64,000 bases of DNA, taken from contig NZ_CP109009.1 in the NCBI RefSeq assembly GCF_036226685.1, positions 5,359,501 to 5,423,500 of the forward strand. The letters are read 5' to 3'. The notes under the pieces were generated by a model, which was not told the DNA's origin, searched no databases, and saw only the letters and a program-made list of their open reading frames with translations. The stretch is from Streptomyces sp. NBC_00690. Lineage in GTDB: Bacteria > Actinomycetota > Actinomycetes > Streptomycetales > Streptomycetaceae. This document shows positions 48,156 to 55,698 of this stretch, one piece after another (the stretch's first letter is position 1; the number at the start of each line of letters is the position of its first letter). A program made the position numbers and the translations under genes.

Positions 48156-49409
48156 ATGTTCACCCTTGTCAATGCCCCCTGCCCGGACGCGCCCTGGCTG
48201 GCGGAACAGTGGACCACCAAGCAGCTCGAAGCCGTCGCCGGACCATGGCCCGTGCGCTGGCTCTTCCCCCCGAATCCCGGCGACCCGCCACGGGTCGTGT
48301 ACCCCTTCAGCGGACCCGGCGGCCTGGAGACCGGCATCAGGGACGTGCTTGGGATGGACCTCGACATCGTCGGCATCGAACTGAAGGCCGACGCATCCGC
48401 CACCGCCGTCAGCGCCGGGTTCCAGCGGATCGTCGCGGACATCCGGACACTTGACCCCCACCATCCGGCCCTCCGATGGACTACCGGACTCCTGCTCACT
48501 GCCCCGTGCCAGTGCTGGACCCCGGCCGGCAAGCGCGCCGGACTCGACCCTCACAACCAGCAGATTTTCCTCGACATGCTCACCTGCGCATGGGAGGCGA
48601 CCATCGGTGTCTGGCAGGACCAGGAGTGCTCCGAAGACTGCCCGACCACCTGCTTCGACTGCTTTGAAGGCTGGTCGGGCCCGATCTATGGGCTCGATGA
48701 AGTACGAGGTATGGCAGTCGAGTTGACCGACGCTCGCATTGGCCTCCTCGCCGAAGTGGTCATCTGGGGCCTCGGCCTCTCCGTCGCCAGCGACGACTTC
48801 CGCTGGATCGCCATGGAGCAGTCCAGCGCCCTTCCCGAGGAGATCATCGAAGGCATCCGCGACGAGTTCGTCTGCGCCGGGTGGCTCTCCACCGACTTCC
48901 ACGTCCTCGACGCCGTCGACTACGGGCTTGCCAGCCGCCGGAAGCGGGCGTTCATGCTCGCCTCCCGGCACACCTTCCTCGACCCTGACCACGTCAAGCC
49001 CGTCGCGGACATCCCCACCACCAGCGCGGCCAGCGCCCTTGGCTGGCCCGAAGGCATCCGCGTCAACACGAGGGGCGAGCGCAAGACGGCTGGCGGGAAC
49101 TGCTGGTCGGCGGACAAGCCCGCCACCGCCATCACCAGCAAGATCAGGGGCTGGTACTGGGAGCACGACCCGGCACGCAGGTTCAGCCTTGACGAGGCCG
49201 CCCTTCTCGTCGGCTTCCGCCCTGGATACCCGTGGACCGGCTCCCGGTCCGGCTGTACCCAGCAGATCGGCGACGTGGTCGCTCCGCCCATGGGCGCCGT
49301 CGTTGTCGGCAGCCTCCTCTCACGCCCGTGGGAAGACCGGCTCCGTCAGTACCTCGCCGACATCTATGACCACACGCCCAGCGAGCGTGGACACGCGCTC
49401 GCCGCATGA
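48156..49409 (+). CDS. C5 cytosine DNA methyltransferase
   Basis: A 417-residue protein. Motif I PFSGPGGLETGI (50-61), motif IV TAPCQCWTPAGKR with catalytic Cys118, motif VI-like IAMEQSS, motif VIII YGLASRRKRAFMLA and a C-terminal RRFSLDEAALLVGFRPGYPW. The usual PPCQ is APCQ and the ENV is MEQ, so the enzyme is divergent. A Cys-rich insert (ECSEDCPTTCFDCF) is unusual. No restriction partner nearby: probably an orphan that protects phage DNA. Confidence 0.85.
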   Translation: MFTLVNAPCPDAPWLAEQWTTKQLEAVAGPWPVRWLFPPNPGDPPRVVYPFSGPGGLETGIRDVLGMDLDIVGIELKADASATAVSAGFQRIVADIRTLDPHHPALRWTTGLLLTAPCQCWTPAGKRAGLDPHNQQIFLDMLTCAWEATIGVWQDQECSEDCPTTCFDCFEGWSGPIYGLDEVRGMAVELTDARIGLLAEVVIWGLGLSVASDDFRWIAMEQSSALPEEIIEGIRDEFVCAGWLSTDFHVLDAVDYGLASRRKRAFMLASRHTFLDPDHVKPVADIPTTSAASALGWPEGIRVNTRGERKTAGGNCWSADKPATAITSKIRGWYWEHDPARRFSLDEAALLVGFRPGYPWTGSRSGCTQQIGDVVAPPMGAVVVGSLLSRPWEDRLRQYLADIYDHTPSERGHALAA

Positions 49410-49422
49410 CCGAAGAGAGATC

Positions 49423-49842
49423 ATGTCCGGCTTCCGGCACCGCCCGAACCTGCTGCTCATGTCCATCGCCCGAGCCCCGCTGGACTGCGCTGTGTGTGAG
49501 GCCGACCGCCTCACATCCATGGCCGACGCCCGTACAGCGATCTGTACGGCGACCGGCGTCGCCATCGACGACATCGACCCGACCACCGGCTACAACCACT
49601 CCCACAGCGCGTACCGGCGTGCGCGGCAGTCCTGGATCGACCTCATACGCCAGCACGGTGCCAGCGAGTTCCACGAGGTCTGCGACATCGCCGAGGCCCG
49701 CGATAAGTGGACCGGGATACGCGCCGACTTCGTCGAGGACGACTGGCTGACCGCCGCGTACGACGCCCACCGCGAGCACGTCGCCGCCCTCGGCCGTCCG
49801 TGCCGCAGGGACAACTGCGTCGTTCACTACCCCACCCCCTGA
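49423..49842 (+). CDS. Unknown right-arm protein
   Basis: A 139-residue protein (MSGFRHRPNLLLMSIARAPLDCAVCEADRLTSMADARTAICTATGVAIDDIDPTTGYNHSHSAYRRARQSW) with CAVC near the start and CRRDNCVVHY at the end. Possible metal-binding. Follows the methyltransferase by 13 bases. Unknown. Confidence 0.65.
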   Translation: MSGFRHRPNLLLMSIARAPLDCAVCEADRLTSMADARTAICTATGVAIDDIDPTTGYNHSHSAYRRARQSWIDLIRQHGASEFHEVCDIAEARDKWTGIRADFVEDDWLTAAYDAHREHVAALGRPCRRDNCVVHYPTP

Positions 49843-49856
49843 TCGAGAGGAACGCC

Positions 49857-50426
49857 ATGACCGAGATCATCACCTCTGGCGATGCCCGACTCCGGGCCCG
49901 ACTCGTCACCGACGAGTACGCCACGAACCCGCGGCAGAACCACGACCACCTGGGCTACGTGATCACTATCGACACCCATCTTGGCCACTACGCCCCCGTG
50001 GACGAGGAAGGCGGCCCCCTGGCGCACGGCTGGAGCCGGGTGAGCTGGAACCGGTGGAAGGGAGTCGAGATATTCACTCGCTGGGCTCGGATCTTCCACG
50101 GCGCCATCGTTGTTGAGTCCCGTCCCCCGCAGGGCGCCGTCTCCCTCTGGTACCTGATGCCCGAAGACGCTCAAGACCTCGGGCTCTTGCCCGAGGCGTA
50201 CCTCAACGCCGAGCGCGAAGAGTACGAGGCATGGGCCGCAGGAGAGGCATTCGGCATCATCATCGAGCAGTCCGTCGAATGGCAGCGGACGGACGGCCGC
50301 AGCGGGGCCCTCACCACCTGGGCCGAAGTCGACTCCACCTGGGGGTACTACGGGTACACCTGGGCGTCCGCCGAAGCCCGGCGAACCCTCGCGCGCCACG
50401 CCGGCACCCCGGAGCTGGCCGCATGA
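49857..50426 (+). CDS. Unknown right-arm protein
   Basis: A 189-residue, aromatic-rich protein (HLGYVITIDTHLGHYAPVDEEGGPLAHGWSRVSWNRWKGVEIFTRWARIFHGAIVVESRPPQGAVSLWYLM). Mixed alpha/beta. Overlaps the next gene by four bases (ATGA). Unknown. Confidence 0.65.
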   Translation: MTEIITSGDARLRARLVTDEYATNPRQNHDHLGYVITIDTHLGHYAPVDEEGGPLAHGWSRVSWNRWKGVEIFTRWARIFHGAIVVESRPPQGAVSLWYLMPEDAQDLGLLPEAYLNAEREEYEAWAAGEAFGIIIEQSVEWQRTDGRSGALTTWAEVDSTWGYYGYTWASAEARRTLARHAGTPELAA

Positions 50427-50929
50427 ACACCACCGCACACCTCGGCTGCCCGAAGTGCCGATCAACCGCCATTGCCCTCCAGCCCCGCGAGTGGGCCCGC
50501 TGCGCCGCCTGCTCGTACGGCGGCACATGGGGTGAGTTCCAAGTCTGCGAATGCTGGGGTTACGAGTGCCCGCCCATCACCGTCCATCGCGAATCTCATC
50601 AGACCGTCCCCCTCTCGACCGGAGCCTTCCTCGGCGTCCGCGTCGAGCAGGGACTTGCCGGGGACGTGATGCTTCACGAGAGGAATCCATACCACCTGGC
50701 CGGCCGCAGCCGGATCTACTGGTGCGGCGGCAGGCTCCACCTAGCGGTGGGCGACGAGACCCCCCTCATCCCCATGAAGAACCCTCGCTTCGAGACTGCG
50801 GGTACCGCCGATGACGCCGCAGAGCTGGCCATCGCCTTCTTCGCGGAGTGCGCAGAGGTCAGCATCCAGCACGCCCGAGCCGAAGGCATCCCCGTTGAGC
50901 ACTGCTACGCCCACTATGTCAACCTGTAA
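50423..50929 (+). CDS. Zinc-ribbon-containing unknown protein
   Basis: A 168-residue protein: GCPKCRSTAIALQPREWARCAACSYGG (zinc ribbon, residues 8-34), then CECWGYECPP and an alpha/beta body. Its last codons, YVNL-stop, are formed by the phage operator at 50916-50931, so the regulatory site is built into the coding end. Confidence 0.68.
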   Translation: MNTTAHLGCPKCRSTAIALQPREWARCAACSYGGTWGEFQVCECWGYECPPITVHRESHQTVPLSTGAFLGVRVEQGLAGDVMLHERNPYHLAGRSRIYWCGGRLHLAVGDETPLIPMKNPRFETAGTADDAAELAIAFFAECAEVSIQHARAEGIPVEHCYAHYVNL

Positions 50930-50931
50930 CA
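50916..50931 (+). promoter_or_regulatory. 16-bp operator/stoperator copy overlapping a stop codon
   Basis: ATGTCAACCTGTAACA; encodes VNL and contains the TAA stop of the gene above. Next gene starts at 50946. Confidence 0.7.
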
Positions 50932-50945
50932 AGCGCGAGGTTTAC

Positions 50946-51308
50946 ATGAGCCCGAACCGCGACACCTGGACCACCGAACAGATCCGTGCCGAAGACCTCC
51001 AGCCCAACGATGTGGCCCTCTTGGCTGGACGATGGCGCGAGGTGCTCTATCACTACCGTTGGAACGACGACCCCACGTACGACTTTTGCGATTGGGACCC
51101 AGCGCTCCAGCAGGTTTTCGGGATCATCAGCCGCGCCGGGAACAGATGGATAGCAGTCGCACTGATTGACGACAGTCCCAGCGCGACCGACGAACCTGAG
51201 AGGGAGATCGTCGCCTTCCTCTGGTGCGACCTCGTCACCGTGCAGAAGAGGGTGCCCCGCGAGCCGTCAGCGGGCAAGGCGTCCCCTCCCGGTGACGCAG
51301 CCTCCTAG
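50946..51308 (+). CDS. Unknown right-arm protein
   Basis: A 120-residue protein (MSPNRDTWTTEQIRAEDLQPNDVALLAGRWREVLYHYRWNDDPTYDFCDWDPALQQVFGIISRAGNRWIAVALIDD), beta-rich. ATG 50946 lies 14 bases after the operator. Unknown. Confidence 0.65.
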   Translation: MSPNRDTWTTEQIRAEDLQPNDVALLAGRWREVLYHYRWNDDPTYDFCDWDPALQQVFGIISRAGNRWIAVALIDDSPSATDEPEREIVAFLWCDLVTVQKRVPREPSAGKASPPGDAAS

Positions 51309-51360
51309 TCAGCTCCCGCCTGACACCCCCCGCACCCCCTACACCCTGAAGAGAGAGATC

Positions 51361-51570
51361 GTGAACGTGCACGAGAAGCTCGCGGCGGCGCTGGACCACC
51401 TGAGCGAAGACGAGCGCCAGACGCTGATGAAGGACTTTCGCAACGCGATTCTTGAGAAGGCCGCGAGTGTCCTCGACTACACCGACGACGGCAGGTGCGG
51501 GCTGGCTGACTGCTGCGGCCTGCACGCTGATGACTTCGCTTCGATCATCCGCGCAATGAAGGCCAAGTGA
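51361..51570 (+). CDS. Small helical protein
   Basis: A 69-residue protein from GTG 51361 (VNVHEKLAAALDHLSEDERQTLMKDFRNAILEKAASVLDYTDDGRCGLADCCGLHADDF), helical with a C-terminal Cys/His group. Overlaps the next gene (GTGA). Unknown. Confidence 0.6.
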   Translation: MNVHEKLAAALDHLSEDERQTLMKDFRNAILEKAASVLDYTDDGRCGLADCCGLHADDFASIIRAMKAK

Positions 51571-51923
51571 GTCATCACCTGCGGAAGCGCCCCGAAGGCC
51601 GCCTTCAGTGCACCCGATGCCGGGCGGCTTTCGTCACCCGCGAGAGCGCCGGCCGGGCTCGCTTCGACTGCCCCGATGAGGCGCTGGCGCACGGACTCCT
51701 TGGCCAGCGCGAGCACGTTGTGTACCCGACCTGGTCGAAGGACCGCTCCTGCTCAACCTGGGGCTGCCCCGACCCCGACCCCGCCCACGACTTCCACGGG
51801 CCCGACCCGTTCTGCGACGAGACCGCCTGCGGCACCTGCCTGCACGACTGCGACTGCGACGTGTGCGAGGGCCGCGCCACCGCCCCCGGCCTGTACCGGC
51901 TCATCGACAGCCGCGAAGTCTGA
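51567..51923 (+). CDS. Cys-rich unknown protein
   Basis: A 118-residue protein with several Cys pairs (CTRCRAAFVTRESAGRARFDCPDEAL; CSTWGCPDPDPAHDFHG; CDETACGTCLHDCDCDVCEG). Probably binds two or more metal ions. GTG 51567 sits in the upstream stop. Unknown. Confidence 0.63.
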   Translation: MSHHLRKRPEGRLQCTRCRAAFVTRESAGRARFDCPDEALAHGLLGQREHVVYPTWSKDRSCSTWGCPDPDPAHDFHGPDPFCDETACGTCLHDCDCDVCEGRATAPGLYRLIDSREV

Positions 51924-51940
51924 CACCGAAAGGGACCACC

Positions 51941-52192
51941 ATGCCCACCCCGAAGTACCGCCTCCACCTCCCGCCGTTCAGCAGCCCCGAAGAAGCGCTC
52001 GAATGGTTCGACGGCCTCCGCCGCAGCGGCGCGTTCCCGGAGGCGGCCGAGCTGTTCGAGCCGGACTCGCTAGACAAGGCACGGCACGGATACACCTCCC
52101 GGGACCTCATCATCGGTCGGCGCGGGGATCGAGCCCCTCAGCTCGCCGTCCGCAACCATCCCCGGCCGCGGCAGGCAAGGACGCAGAAGTAG
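51941..52192 (+). CDS. Small unknown protein
   Basis: An 83-residue protein (MPTPKYRLHLPPFSSPEEALEWFDGLRRSGAFPEAAELFEPDSLDKARHGYTSRDLI) with a basic tail. It precedes the nucleotide kinase by five bases and may be co-translated with it. Unknown. Confidence 0.6.
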   Translation: MPTPKYRLHLPPFSSPEEALEWFDGLRRSGAFPEAAELFEPDSLDKARHGYTSRDLIIGRRGDRAPQLAVRNHPRPRQARTQK

Positions 52193-52197
52193 GGAAC

Positions 52198-52788
52198 ATG
52201 AACGTGATCACAGGCACCCCCACTCTCATCGGCTTCGCGGGCGCCGCCCGCTCAGGGAAGGACACCGCCGCCTCCGTTCTCGTCGAGCGCGGCTGGCAAC
52301 GGAGAGCCTTCGCGGACAAAGTGCGGGACATGCTGTACGCCCTCGACCCGGTCCTTATTGACCGGCATGACGCCTTCGGCGGACGCGGCCTGCGTGAGCT
52401 GGTGGACGCGTACGGCTGGGAGAAGGTCAAGCAGGTCCACCCGGAGGTGCGCGGCTACCACCAGCGCCTCGGCACCGAGGGAGGGCGGGAAGTCCTCGGC
52501 CAGGACGTATGGGTCGATGCGCTCTTCCGCGACCTCGACACATGGCGGGGCCGGCCGACTGTGGTCACCGACGTGCGGTTTCCCAACGAGGCGGAGGCGA
52601 TCAAGAGCAGGGGAGGGCTCGTTGTCCTCCTTCACCGCCCGGGACAGTTGCTCATCGACGGGTCGGACCATGTCAGCGAGAACGCACTCGGGGGCTGGGC
52701 CTTCGACGCCACTGTGATCAACGGCGGCGACATCGGAAGCCTCCGTCGATCCGTGATCAGTCTCACCAGCATGTCAACCTGTGACTGA
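52198..52788 (+). CDS. Deoxynucleoside monophosphate kinase
   Basis: A 196-residue P-loop kinase: GFAGAARSGKDTAASVL (Walker A, 12-28), then a lid/base-binding region (FADKVRDMLYALDPVLI), VVTDVRFPNEAEAIKSRGGLVVLLHRPG. Converts dNMP to dNDP for phage DNA synthesis. Its C-terminus (SMSTCD) is encoded by an operator copy, as if the gene end were trimmed to fit it. Confidence 0.82.
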   Translation: MNVITGTPTLIGFAGAARSGKDTAASVLVERGWQRRAFADKVRDMLYALDPVLIDRHDAFGGRGLRELVDAYGWEKVKQVHPEVRGYHQRLGTEGGREVLGQDVWVDALFRDLDTWRGRPTVVTDVRFPNEAEAIKSRGGLVVLLHRPGQLLIDGSDHVSENALGGWAFDATVINGGDIGSLRRSVISLTSMSTCD

Positions 52789-52805
52789 TGTGTTAACCTG
52801 TGACA
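52771..52805 (+). promoter_or_regulatory. Tandem 16-bp operator/stoperator copies before integration module
   Basis: ATGTCAACCTGTGACT (52771-52786) and GTGTTAACCTGTGACA (52790-52805), 19 bases start to start. They separate the early right arm from the excisionase/integrase genes. Confidence 0.7.
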
Positions 52806-52813
52806 AGAAGGAA

Positions 52814-52833
52814 GGGGTCGTGAAAGCGACCCC
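52814..52833 (+). terminator. Hairpin after the kinase gene
   Basis: GGGGTCG-TGAAAG-CGACCCC. No T-run; sits right after the tandem operators and could be a terminator or processing site ahead of the integration genes. Confidence 0.5.
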
Positions 52834-52862
52834 CAGCAGAGACGGCTGAAGAAGGAAGACCC

Positions 52863-52931
52863 GTGTACCTGTCACCTGACGTAGATGCCCGTTGGCAGCC
52901 GGAGTCGGACGATCCGTTGGCGGCTGCGTGA
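52863..52931 (+). CDS. 22-residue leader-like peptide
   Basis: GTG 52863, seven bases after GAAGGAAG, encodes VYLSPDVDARWQPESDDPLA and ends TGA overlapping the next start (GTGA). Good ribosome site and coupling suggest real translation; perhaps it only couples expression of the next gene. Confidence 0.45.
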   Translation: MYLSPDVDARWQPESDDPLAAA

Positions 52932-53362
52932 GAATCACCCCCCGCAAGGAGGAGGTGGCCGCCGTGGTGGCGCTCTTGGAGGACGACTCCTTCGAGAGCG
53001 CCGGCCACCTGGCGAAGGCTGTAATCAAGGAAGTCGGCGAGATCCTCCAGATGAGGGACTGGGTCGCCCTGGTCCACACCTGGGAAAGCGGCCACCGCGG
53101 ACTGAACTTCGCTCCCTTCGCCTCCGAGGCCGAGGCTCGCTCCTTCGCCTCCAAGATGGCGTTCGGCGGCACGGGCCGCCTGGTGCCGCTCCACTCCCCA
53201 GGGGTGATGCTCGCCAACCACGACGGCAAGGGCAAGAAGTGGAAGGGCTACTGCCAGAACGAGCAGTGCACTCACGCCCCGTTCACTCACTCCGCCGCCA
53301 CGGCGGCCCGGGGCGCCTGTCAGATCCCCACCTGCCCCTGTAACAAGTACCAGCCCGCGTAG
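52928..53362 (+). CDS. Unknown protein of integration module
   Basis: A 144-residue protein from GTG 52928: helical start (RKEEVAAVVALLEDDSFESAGHLAKAVIKEVGEILQMRDW), then GKKWKGYCQNEQCTHAPFTHSAATAARGACQIPTCPCNKY, a Cys/His-rich zinc-like end. Unknown, but positioned with excision genes. Confidence 0.62.
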   Translation: MRITPRKEEVAAVVALLEDDSFESAGHLAKAVIKEVGEILQMRDWVALVHTWESGHRGLNFAPFASEAEARSFASKMAFGGTGRLVPLHSPGVMLANHDGKGKKWKGYCQNEQCTHAPFTHSAATAARGACQIPTCPCNKYQPA

Positions 53363-53378
53363 AACAGAGAGCCCCCTG

Positions 53379-53606
53379 ATGAAGCCCGTCGAGTGGCGGT
53401 CGTGCGGGTGCAGCCCGAAGCGCGGCTTTGCCGACCTCTTCGCCGCCGAGAAGGCCCTTGGCAGAGCGCAGGCGAAGCGCGATCGGCACGCCGAGCGCCT
53501 GGGCGTCCGCCGAGGACTCGCCCGCGAACACCGCATCTACGGATGCGAACACGGCCTTTTCCACCTCACCAAGCAGAACCGGCGTCACCGAGGAGTAGTC
53601 GCATGA
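53379..53606 (+). CDS. Small basic protein
   Basis: A 75-residue, strongly basic protein (MKPVEWRSCGCSPKRGFADLFAAEKALGRAQAKRDRHAERLGVRRGLAREHRIYGC), likely nucleic-acid binding. ATGA overlap with the next gene. Confidence 0.6.
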   Translation: MKPVEWRSCGCSPKRGFADLFAAEKALGRAQAKRDRHAERLGVRRGLAREHRIYGCEHGLFHLTKQNRRHRGVVA

Positions 53607-53872
53607 AGCCCACCCCCCAGGCCATCAACAACGGATGGAGCTGGGTTCTCGGCTTGTCGGGCGAGGAGTGTCGCGTGCGGCGGCACCCCGACCCCAGCCC
53701 CGTGCAGACCCTTGCCCAGGTCGCGGAACTCCTCGGCGTCGACGACCCGGCGCGAGTTCCGGCCGTCGTCCGTCAGCTTCAGCAGGATCGGAAGCGGGCT
53801 CTCGAATCAGCGGCGAAAGCTTGGTCAGCCGTACACCATCTCCTCCAGGAGGGAAGGGGGGAGACCGCGTGA
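53603..53872 (+). CDS. Small helical protein upstream of excisionase
   Basis: An 89-residue protein (MKPTPQAINNGWSWVLGLSGEECRVRRHPDPSPVQTLAQVAELLGVDDPARVPAVVRQLQQDRKRALESAAKAW). Overlaps the excisionase start (GTGA). May help regulate excision. Unknown. Confidence 0.6.
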   Translation: MKPTPQAINNGWSWVLGLSGEECRVRRHPDPSPVQTLAQVAELLGVDDPARVPAVVRQLQQDRKRALESAAKAWSAVHHLLQEGRGETA

Positions 53873-54051
53873 GCACTGCCGAACCTTCCGGGCTTATGTC
53901 GCTCGATGAGGTTGCCAGGTACCTGGCAGTACCGAAGAGCTGGGTCTACGGCAACTGGAAGGGGCGGGGAATCCCGTTCAAGAAGGTCGGGAATGCCCTT
54001 CGCTGCCGACCTTCAGACCTGGATGAGTGGCTCGACCGCCAAAGCCCCTAG
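53869..54051 (+). CDS. xis: Excisionase (MerR/HTH_17-type)
   Basis: A 60-residue protein from GTG 53869 after a GGAAGGGGGGAG site. SLDEVARYLAVPKSWVYGNWKGRGIPFKKVGNALRCRPSDLDEWLDRQ is a complete winged-helix HTH_17 excisionase fold. Directly upstream of the integrase; it bends att DNA to direct excision. Confidence 0.85.
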   Translation: MSTAEPSGLMSLDEVARYLAVPKSWVYGNWKGRGIPFKKVGNALRCRPSDLDEWLDRQSP

Positions 54052-54117
54052 AGAGAGGCAGCGGTCGAGCGTAAATCAGTCCGAGGCAATCGGGCGCGAG
54101 AGTAAGGAGGCCCATGG

Positions 54118-55392
54118 GTGGCGAGAAAGGGTAACGGCCTGGGAGGCTCCCCGGTCGAGATCATAAGGAGCGGCCGGCCGAACACCTGGGGGGTGAGGAC
54201 GCCCCTCCACTACGATCCGGTGCAGGGGAAGAAGATTCGTTTCTGGATCGGCCGCGACTACTCGACGAAGACCGAGGCGAGCCGAGCCCTCAACAAGTGG
54301 ATGGCAGAACACGACAGCGGAGCTGTCGTACCTCGCTCCGACATGAAGTTGGGCGACTGGCTGGACAAGTGGTTCGCCGGACATCGAGTTGAGGACACCA
54401 CTCGCTCCGGTTACGAGCCGAAGATCAGGCTCCACATCAAGCCGCACATCGGGTCCAAGAAGCTCAGGGACATTACCGATGACGATCTGGATGCCCTTTA
54501 TCGAATGCTCGAAACTGCGCCCTGCTCGTCGAACGGGGGAAAGCCCCTGGGGGCAAAGTCGGTTCGCCACATTCACAACATCCTTTCGGGTGCCTTCGAC
54601 GCCGCAGTCCAAAAGAAGTTGATCCCGGCGAACCCGGCGGCCACGGCCAACCCGCCCACGCTTCGGCAGATCAAGTCGCAGGGACGCAAATTCCAGACGC
54701 TCGACGATGCGGACACCTCCCGCTTCCTCACCGACATCTGGGCACCCTGCGGAAGGCGGGGGTGCGGCCCCCTGCACGGCTGCACGCGCGACGCGCCGCT
54801 GTGGACCGTCTACACCGCGACCGGCGTCCGGCGTAGCGAGGCTCTGGGGATGATGTGGGACCTCGTCCATTGGGACGAGTGCGCGATAGAGCTGGAGTGG
54901 GTCGTCGTCGAAGTCGGCAACCAGAGCGTCTTGCGCCGCCTGACCAAGGATGGCGACGACAACGCGATCATCTACGTTGATCAAGCCCTGATGAGTGTGC
55001 TGAAGGTTCAGCGCGAGCGTCAGGAGATGTGGAAGGAGAAGGTTGGCCCGCTCTGGACCGACCACGGCCTTGTCTTCGCCCGCGACGGGTACATGCCCCG
55101 CAAGGGCGGCCTGAGACCCGGCGATCCGCAGGACGCCGGCCAGGTGAGCGCCCGGTGGCGGACGGTTCGGAAGAGGCTGGGCCTGCCGGAGCGGTTCCGT
55201 GTTCACGACTGGAGACACAGCAAGGTGACCAACGACCTGGACGCCGGGGAGAACCCGGTGGAAGTATCGGCAAATGTGAGGCACCACTCACCCGGATACA
55301 CGATGGCCCAGTATGGCAAGCCCCGCGTCGCAGGTGCCCGAAAACTGGCGTCAGGAACGGCCCGGCGCATCGGCCTGGGGGAGGTCACGTGA
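54118..55392 (+). CDS. int: Tyrosine site-specific integrase
   Basis: A 424-residue protein: an N-terminal arm-binding part, a core-binding SAM-like domain (KLGDWLDKWFAGHRVEDTTRSGYEPKIRLHIKPHIG, about 77-112), then the catalytic domain. Active-site residues: Arg238 (TATGVRRSEAL), Lys277, His363 and Arg366 (HDWRHS), His390 and the nucleophile Tyr399 (MAQYGK). A Cys-rich insert (CGRRGCGPLHGC) is notable. It inserts the phage at the 22-bp core. GTG 54118 follows AAGGAGG. Confidence 0.93.
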   Translation: MARKGNGLGGSPVEIIRSGRPNTWGVRTPLHYDPVQGKKIRFWIGRDYSTKTEASRALNKWMAEHDSGAVVPRSDMKLGDWLDKWFAGHRVEDTTRSGYEPKIRLHIKPHIGSKKLRDITDDDLDALYRMLETAPCSSNGGKPLGAKSVRHIHNILSGAFDAAVQKKLIPANPAATANPPTLRQIKSQGRKFQTLDDADTSRFLTDIWAPCGRRGCGPLHGCTRDAPLWTVYTATGVRRSEALGMMWDLVHWDECAIELEWVVVEVGNQSVLRRLTKDGDDNAIIYVDQALMSVLKVQRERQEMWKEKVGPLWTDHGLVFARDGYMPRKGGLRPGDPQDAGQVSARWRTVRKRLGLPERFRVHDWRHSKVTNDLDAGENPVEVSANVRHHSPGYTMAQYGKPRVAGARKLASGTARRIGLGEVT

Positions 55393-55406
55393 GTCGCCTG
55401 ACGCGC

Positions 55407-55426
55407 TGGTCACGCTGCTGGTCATG
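55407..55426. promoter_or_regulatory. Candidate integrase arm-type sites, right end
   Basis: TGGTCACG (55407-55414) and TGGTCATG (55419-55426), direct, 12 bases apart; matches the pair at 1775-1793 near attL. Confidence 0.5.
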
Positions 55427-55478
55427 CCACCCCCGTGGGACCAGTAAAGCCGCAGGTCAGGGCCGCAGAATTAGTAAC

Positions 55479-55500
55479 GACGACCGGGGCCGCCACCCCC
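55479..55500. repeat. attR core
   Basis: Identical to attL (1636-1657). The identity is ended by different bases at both sides. Lies 87 bases after the integrase stop. Confidence 0.85.
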
Positions 55501-55520
55501 CACAGGAGAGGCCCCGGTCG
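55481..55520. terminator. Host hairpin whose left arm is the att core
   Basis: CGACCGGGGCC (55481-55491) pairs perfectly with GGCCCCGGTCG (55510-55520). The left arm belongs to the att core and the right arm to host DNA, so the phage inserts into and re-creates a hairpin, likely an intergenic terminator. Confidence 0.6.
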
Positions 55521-55698
55521 CCGTCCATCGGGGCCGCAAAGCGCCCCCGTACTCCATTCAGCGTCAAGCAGGCGATTTCTGTCACACACCCTTTCGTGTC
55601 GGGCGAGTCGGCATATTGTTGCAAGTTGTACAAGCCATGGACGTGGCCCCTGGGCAAGCCGTAGCGTGCTCACTCGCGTACAGGGGACGCGGGCAGTG

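Larger units (their letters stand above)
1636..55500. mobile_element. Integrated temperate siphophage (prophage)
   Basis: A 53.9-kb prophage bounded by a 22-bp perfect direct repeat. It carries a tyrosine integrase and excisionase next to attR and complete packaging, head, tail and lysis modules. The late and early-left operons run leftward; the right arm and integration module run rightward. None of the essential structural genes is visibly broken, apart from the frame change in the primase. A 16-bp operator repeat occurs 17 times, and only inside these limits. The non-phage-like accessory zone lies at 1.9-9.5 kb, immediately inside attL. Confidence 0.92.

Noticed and set aside
53329-53345. 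Another operator copy (CCTGTAACAAG)
   Set aside because: Only the right half matches; the GTGTCAA half is absent and the bases encode a Cys-rich segment of the gene.
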